46,810 nt of DNA. Source: an uncultured Clostridia bacterium. Lineage in GTDB: Bacteria; Bacillota; Clostridia; TANB77; CAG-508. This document shows, one piece after another, positions 43,856-46,810 of this stretch. The notes beneath the pieces are model-generated. The model was given only the letters and a program-made list of their open reading frames with translations, was not told where the DNA came from and searched no databases. The DNA lies in assembly GCA_944391965.1 (NCBI GenBank), contig CALXVH010000012.1, forward strand, positions 1 to 46,810, read 5' to 3'. Both the position numbers and the translations under genes were made by a program. How positions within the stretch are numbered: the stretch's first letter is position 1; each line of letters opens with the position of its first letter.

Positions 43856-44038
43856 ATGGAGTCAAATGATGAATTAATAGAAACTTTAAAACAAGAAGTA
43901 AAGGATGAACTTAAAGATAAATTTAATGAAACAGCTGTTGGATATATACATGTGTTTAATAAAAGATTAGAAGAAAAATTAAGAGAACAAGGAATAGAAT
44001 ATAACAAAGAAGAATTTGAAGGTAAACAAATAGACTAA
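43856..44038 (+). CDS. Small charged protein, 60 aa
   Basis: ATG at 43856 after AAAGAGGG. Acidic and basic residues alternate through predicted helices (ELIETLKQEVKDELKDKF, then FNKRLEEKLREQGIEYNKEE). No motif. Placed between holA and the 491-aa gene, with short gaps of 15 and 18 bp, so it probably belongs to the cassette that follows. Confidence 0.5.
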   Translation: MESNDELIETLKQEVKDELKDKFNETAVGYIHVFNKRLEEKLREQGIEYNKEEFEGKQID

Positions 44039-44056
44039 ACATAGGAGAAGATTATT

Positions 44057-45532
44057 ATGTTAGATACTAAATTGGAAGAAAATATCGAAGAAAAAAATAA
44101 TTTAAGAAGAACAATAGATGCTATAGATGGTGAAACTAATAAGGTATCTTATTTAGCAAATCAGAAAGATAATGAAGCTAAATTAGAATTTTTAAAGAAT
44201 TTTACAGAAAAAGAATCTAGGGATAAAATAATAAGTAGTTTAGAACATAAAGTGTCTCCAGACTTATTTAAGATTGTCTATTTAGCTCAAAGGATGATTA
44301 AAGAATTTATAAAAGATGTATATACAAGTACTCCAGCAGATAAATTAGAAGCATTGGAAATTACTTTTAATAGAACTAATATTATTTTTAATAAATTACC
44401 TGAAAACTATAATATGGAAGTTGATGATAAAACTAAGACTATAACAATAGCAGAAAAAAGAAGACGTAATCAAAATAAATTATTGGGCTATGTTTTACAT
44501 GGGTATGCACATTGCTTTTCAAATATGAATAAAAATGAAGATAAAGATGACATACTAGAAGAAGGTAATGCGGATATTTTTGTGGATTTAGTTGTAAATA
44601 ACTATATAAAAAATCATCCATTTGAAAGTTTTGGATTTCATGTAGATAAGAATTATTCTATAGAAAGTACATATACAGAAGCAAATAGTATAATAAGAAG
44701 TAGAATGTATGTGTTAGAAAAACTAAAAATTGATAAAAAAATGTTATTAGAATTTTTATTAGGAGATAAGGAAAAATATTTAAAGAATATATTTAATGGT
44801 GCTCAGAAAAATGATGAATTCAATTTAAATGAATTTTACGAAAAAAACAAATTTGCATTACAAAATATTAACAGAGAAAGTTTATATTATAAGAAAAATA
44901 CAATTTTGCCAATGTACATATTACAAGAAAAAATACCTAATGAAAATATTTTAGAGAAAGAATATAGTGAATTAGAATTAATTAAAAAATGTTTTAACTA
45001 TGAAAGAATAAACAAAATAAATGCAGATGAGTTAGATGATTTTATAAATATTATGCAGGATACAGATAAAGTTCAAGATAATTTAGAAGAATTTATTCAA
45101 GAAGAATTAAACAATTTAACAGATATGGAAAAAAGAATGTCTGCAGACAATATAATAGAAAATGTGTTAGTTATTTGTAAATATAAAAAACTAAATAATG
45201 ATATCGCAAAACAAATATTAGAAATAATACAATATTTAATTAATGATTTAGAAAGAAATGTAAAAATAGAAAGAAATAGTGAATTATTACAAAAAGTTTG
45301 TGAATTGAGTAATAATATAGAAATAGAAGATAAACAATTAGAGGATGAGTTAAAAGATGCATTATCATACTTAAAGATAAAATTAGAAATGGCAACCGGT
45401 GGAAATTTAACTCCAGATATATTTTTTAATAGATTACAAAGTTCATTAAAAAATGGTAGTAAAATAGAAAGAAATGAAGAATTAATAGCATACCAAACTA
45501 TTAAAGATGAATTAAATATTAATAAAAAATAG
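44057..45532 (+). CDS. Metallopeptidase-like protein with HGYAH, 491 aa
   Basis: The site AGGAGA lies before ATG. A charged coiled-coil N-terminus (about 1-45) leads to KLLGYVLHGYAHCFSNMNKN with H148 and H152, followed by LEEGNADIFVDLVVN, the layout of zinc peptidases such as HExxH...E..AD. The catalytic Glu is replaced by Gly (HGYAH), so activity is doubtful. A long helical C-terminal half (about 320-491) follows. It lies directly before the IPK/DYW copy 2 gene (nine bases between), as the amidoligase lies before copy 1. Confidence 0.7.
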   Translation: MLDTKLEENIEEKNNLRRTIDAIDGETNKVSYLANQKDNEAKLEFLKNFTEKESRDKIISSLEHKVSPDLFKIVYLAQRMIKEFIKDVYTSTPADKLEALEITFNRTNIIFNKLPENYNMEVDDKTKTITIAEKRRRNQNKLLGYVLHGYAHCFSNMNKNEDKDDILEEGNADIFVDLVVNNYIKNHPFESFGFHVDKNYSIESTYTEANSIIRSRMYVLEKLKIDKKMLLEFLLGDKEKYLKNIFNGAQKNDEFNLNEFYEKNKFALQNINRESLYYKKNTILPMYILQEKIPNENILEKEYSELELIKKCFNYERINKINADELDDFINIMQDTDKVQDNLEEFIQEELNNLTDMEKRMSADNIIENVLVICKYKKLNNDIAKQILEIIQYLINDLERNVKIERNSELLQKVCELSNNIEIEDKQLEDELKDALSYLKIKLEMATGGNLTPDIFFNRLQSSLKNGSKIERNEELIAYQTIKDELNINKK

Positions 45533-45541
45533 GAGAGAGTT

Positions 45542-45952
45542 ATGGAAAACGAATTAGCACAAGCATATTCAGAAGTATACGAAGTATTAAAATATATACC
45601 AATGGCGTATCTAAACAAAATACCAAAAGATGTATTAAACATTTTTAAAACGAAGAGAGATAAGAATTATAAAGTAGATATTAATCCAAATCTTCCGCTG
45701 GAAGATCAAAAATTACACAGAAAAACTTTAATTTTATTATCTGTATTAAATTTAGATTATTGGTGTGAACCAGAAGAAAGAGAAGAAATTTTAAATATAT
45801 ATTGGAAAAATGAAAAAGAAGCTTATGTGGTTTTAGATGAAGAGAATAATTTGGTACCTAATTCTGCTGATACAAGTTTAGTATTGTACCAAGAAGAAAG
45901 CTTTATAGAAAGAATATGGAATAAATTAAAAAATTTCTTTAAAAGAAGTTAA
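45542..45952 (+). CDS. IPK/DYW family small protein, copy 2
   Basis: A 136-aa paralogue of the protein at 36103-36543: EVYEVLKYIPMAYLNKIPKD, NPNLPLEDQKLHRKTLILLS and LNLDYWCEPEEREEILNIYW align with the first. It ends in the basic amphipathic stretch FIERIWNKLKNFFKRS. GGAGAGAG lies just before ATG. No membrane segment or catalytic motif is visible. Unnamed family; the shared feature of both copies is a 5' neighbour of larger, unrelated type. Confidence 0.75.
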   Translation: MENELAQAYSEVYEVLKYIPMAYLNKIPKDVLNIFKTKRDKNYKVDINPNLPLEDQKLHRKTLILLSVLNLDYWCEPEEREEILNIYWKNEKEAYVVLDEENNLVPNSADTSLVLYQEESFIERIWNKLKNFFKRS

Positions 45953-46043
45953 ATGAAATAGTATAAAATAATCTTTTTTTCTTAAAATATAAATAGATGT
46001 TGTTTAATGCAACGGTAATTTTAGGAAAGGAAGGTTATTTTTT

Positions 46044-46772
46044 ATGTTGGATTTTAGAACAGACCTTGCTGATGAAAGAAAAGATTTGTATAAAAAAGCA
46101 AATAATATAGAAAATGAGATTGATGGAATAGAAGCAAATGAAGAACAAATAAATAACAATATAAAAGTTACACGAGTTAAGATAATGAATGAACAAGGCG
46201 AAAGAGCTTTAGGAAAAGTAAAAGGAAATTATGTAACAATAGATATGAAAAACATGAAATATATGGGAGAAGAAGAAATTCAAAAAGCAAGTGAGATATT
46301 ATGTGAAGAATTAAAAAAGATGATTGATGAATATGTAAGCAAAGAACAAGAAATATTAGTTGTAGGTTTAGGAAATATATATGTTACACCAGATGCATTA
46401 GGTCCAAAAGTAATAAATGAGATAGATATTACAAGACATCTATTAAAATATGTACCACAATATTTAGACAAAAATACAAGACCAGTAAGTGCAATTTCAC
46501 CAGGTGTTTTAGGAACGACAGGAATAGAAACAGCAGAAATTTTAAAAGGAATAGTAGACAATGTAAAGCCTAAACTAGTTATCGTTATAGACAGTTTGGC
46601 TTCTAGAAGTATGGAAAGAATAAGTAGTACAATTCAATTAGCAGATACAGGAATTGTTCCAGGGGCAGGTGTAGATAATGCTAGGAAAGAGTTAACAGTA
46701 AATACATTAGGAGTTACAGTAATTGCAATAGGGATACCAACAGTTGTAGATATTTTTTCTTGTAACGCATAA
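46044..46772 (+). CDS. gpr: Germination protease GPR (C-terminus short)
   Basis: A 242-aa protein that would degrade small acid-soluble spore proteins at germination. It starts LDFRTDLADERKDLY (zymogen region) and contains LVVGLGNIYVTPDALGPKVI, SPGVLGTTGIETAEI, VIDSLASRSMERISSTIQLA, DTGIVPGAGVDNARKEL and VIAIGIPTVVD, then breaks off as IFSCNA. GPR is usually 290-370 aa, so about a third is missing. Deleting one T in the T6 run at 46754 opens a frame to the window edge, so a frameshift is possible. AAAGGAAGG precedes ATG. Confidence 0.85.
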   Translation: MLDFRTDLADERKDLYKKANNIENEIDGIEANEEQINNNIKVTRVKIMNEQGERALGKVKGNYVTIDMKNMKYMGEEEIQKASEILCEELKKMIDEYVSKEQEILVVGLGNIYVTPDALGPKVINEIDITRHLLKYVPQYLDKNTRPVSAISPGVLGTTGIETAEILKGIVDNVKPKLVIVIDSLASRSMERISSTIQLADTGIVPGAGVDNARKELTVNTLGVTVIAIGIPTVVDIFSCNA

Positions 46773-46810
46773 AAATAATTGGGTTAGAAATCTTATAAAC
46801 CTTTATAGAG

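Overview
The window is low-GC, densely coded DNA from an anaerobic, endospore-forming member of the Bacillota (class Clostridia), probably an uncultured gut lineage. Reasons: strong AGGAGG-type ribosome binding sites, frequent TTG/GTG starts, very A+T-rich codon use, and sporulation genes (spoVM, an uninterrupted sigK with pro-sequence, a YtvI-like permease, the germination protease gpr). The order spoVM-rpmB, the whiA-hemW pair and the hrcA-grpE-dnaK-dnaJ operon are also Bacillota arrangements. No rRNA, tRNA, CRISPR array or intact transposase gene was found.

Layout. 1-180: possible right end of an IS200/IS605-type element. 176-2019 (minus): surface/membrane protein and nth. 2.1-2.8 kb: leader element, small membrane protein, spoVM (24 codons), rpmB (minus). 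2.9-5.0 kb: recG. 5.0-7.8 kb: two genes with visibly higher GC, probably acquired. 7.9-11.8 kb: accessory genes (small membrane proteins, GNAT, uridine-kinase-like P-loop protein, RhuM, SWIM protein). 11.9-14.3 kb: rbgA, mrnC, YtvI-like permease. 14.4-19.8 kb: AlkD-like, U32 peptidase family, coiled-coil protein, DUF368/PopT (minus), [2Fe-2S] thioredoxin-like protein, DJ-1, thioesterase. 19.8-22.7 kb: broken patatin, membrane protein, a 427-aa unknown protein behind a leader element. 22.8-24.0 kb: sigK (minus) and 6S RNA. 24.0-26.9 kb: prmC-whiA-hemW. 27.0-27.9 kb: higher-GC lysophospholipase-like gene. 28.1-33.6 kb: CIRCE-controlled hrcA-grpE-CYTH-dnaK-dnaJ operon. 33.7-34.9 kb: a second pair of higher-GC genes. 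35.0-36.5 kb: amidoligase plus small partner. 36.8-43.8 kb: ispH-murB-yvcK-glycogen debranching enzyme-ruvC-holA. 43.8-46.0 kb: degenerate metallopeptidase-like protein plus a paralogue of the small partner. 46.0 kb to end: gpr.

Three patterns stand out. (1) Two cassettes each pair a large, unrelated 5' gene (an amidoligase; a protein with a peptidase-like HxxxH region lacking the catalytic Glu) with a 3' gene from one paralogous family of about 140 aa carrying IPK and DYW signatures and a basic amphipathic C-terminal helix. (2) A 27-nt palindromic repeat occurs at least seven times, always intergenic; in three places it supplies the last base of the upstream stop codon. (3) A roughly 95-nt multi-hairpin element occurs three times, twice between a promoter and a ribosome binding site, with paired substitutions in its stems. 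ruvC and holA each carry one apparent extra C, and the patatin gene carries a nonsense codon and a frameshift. All calls are from reading the sequence; no database search was run.
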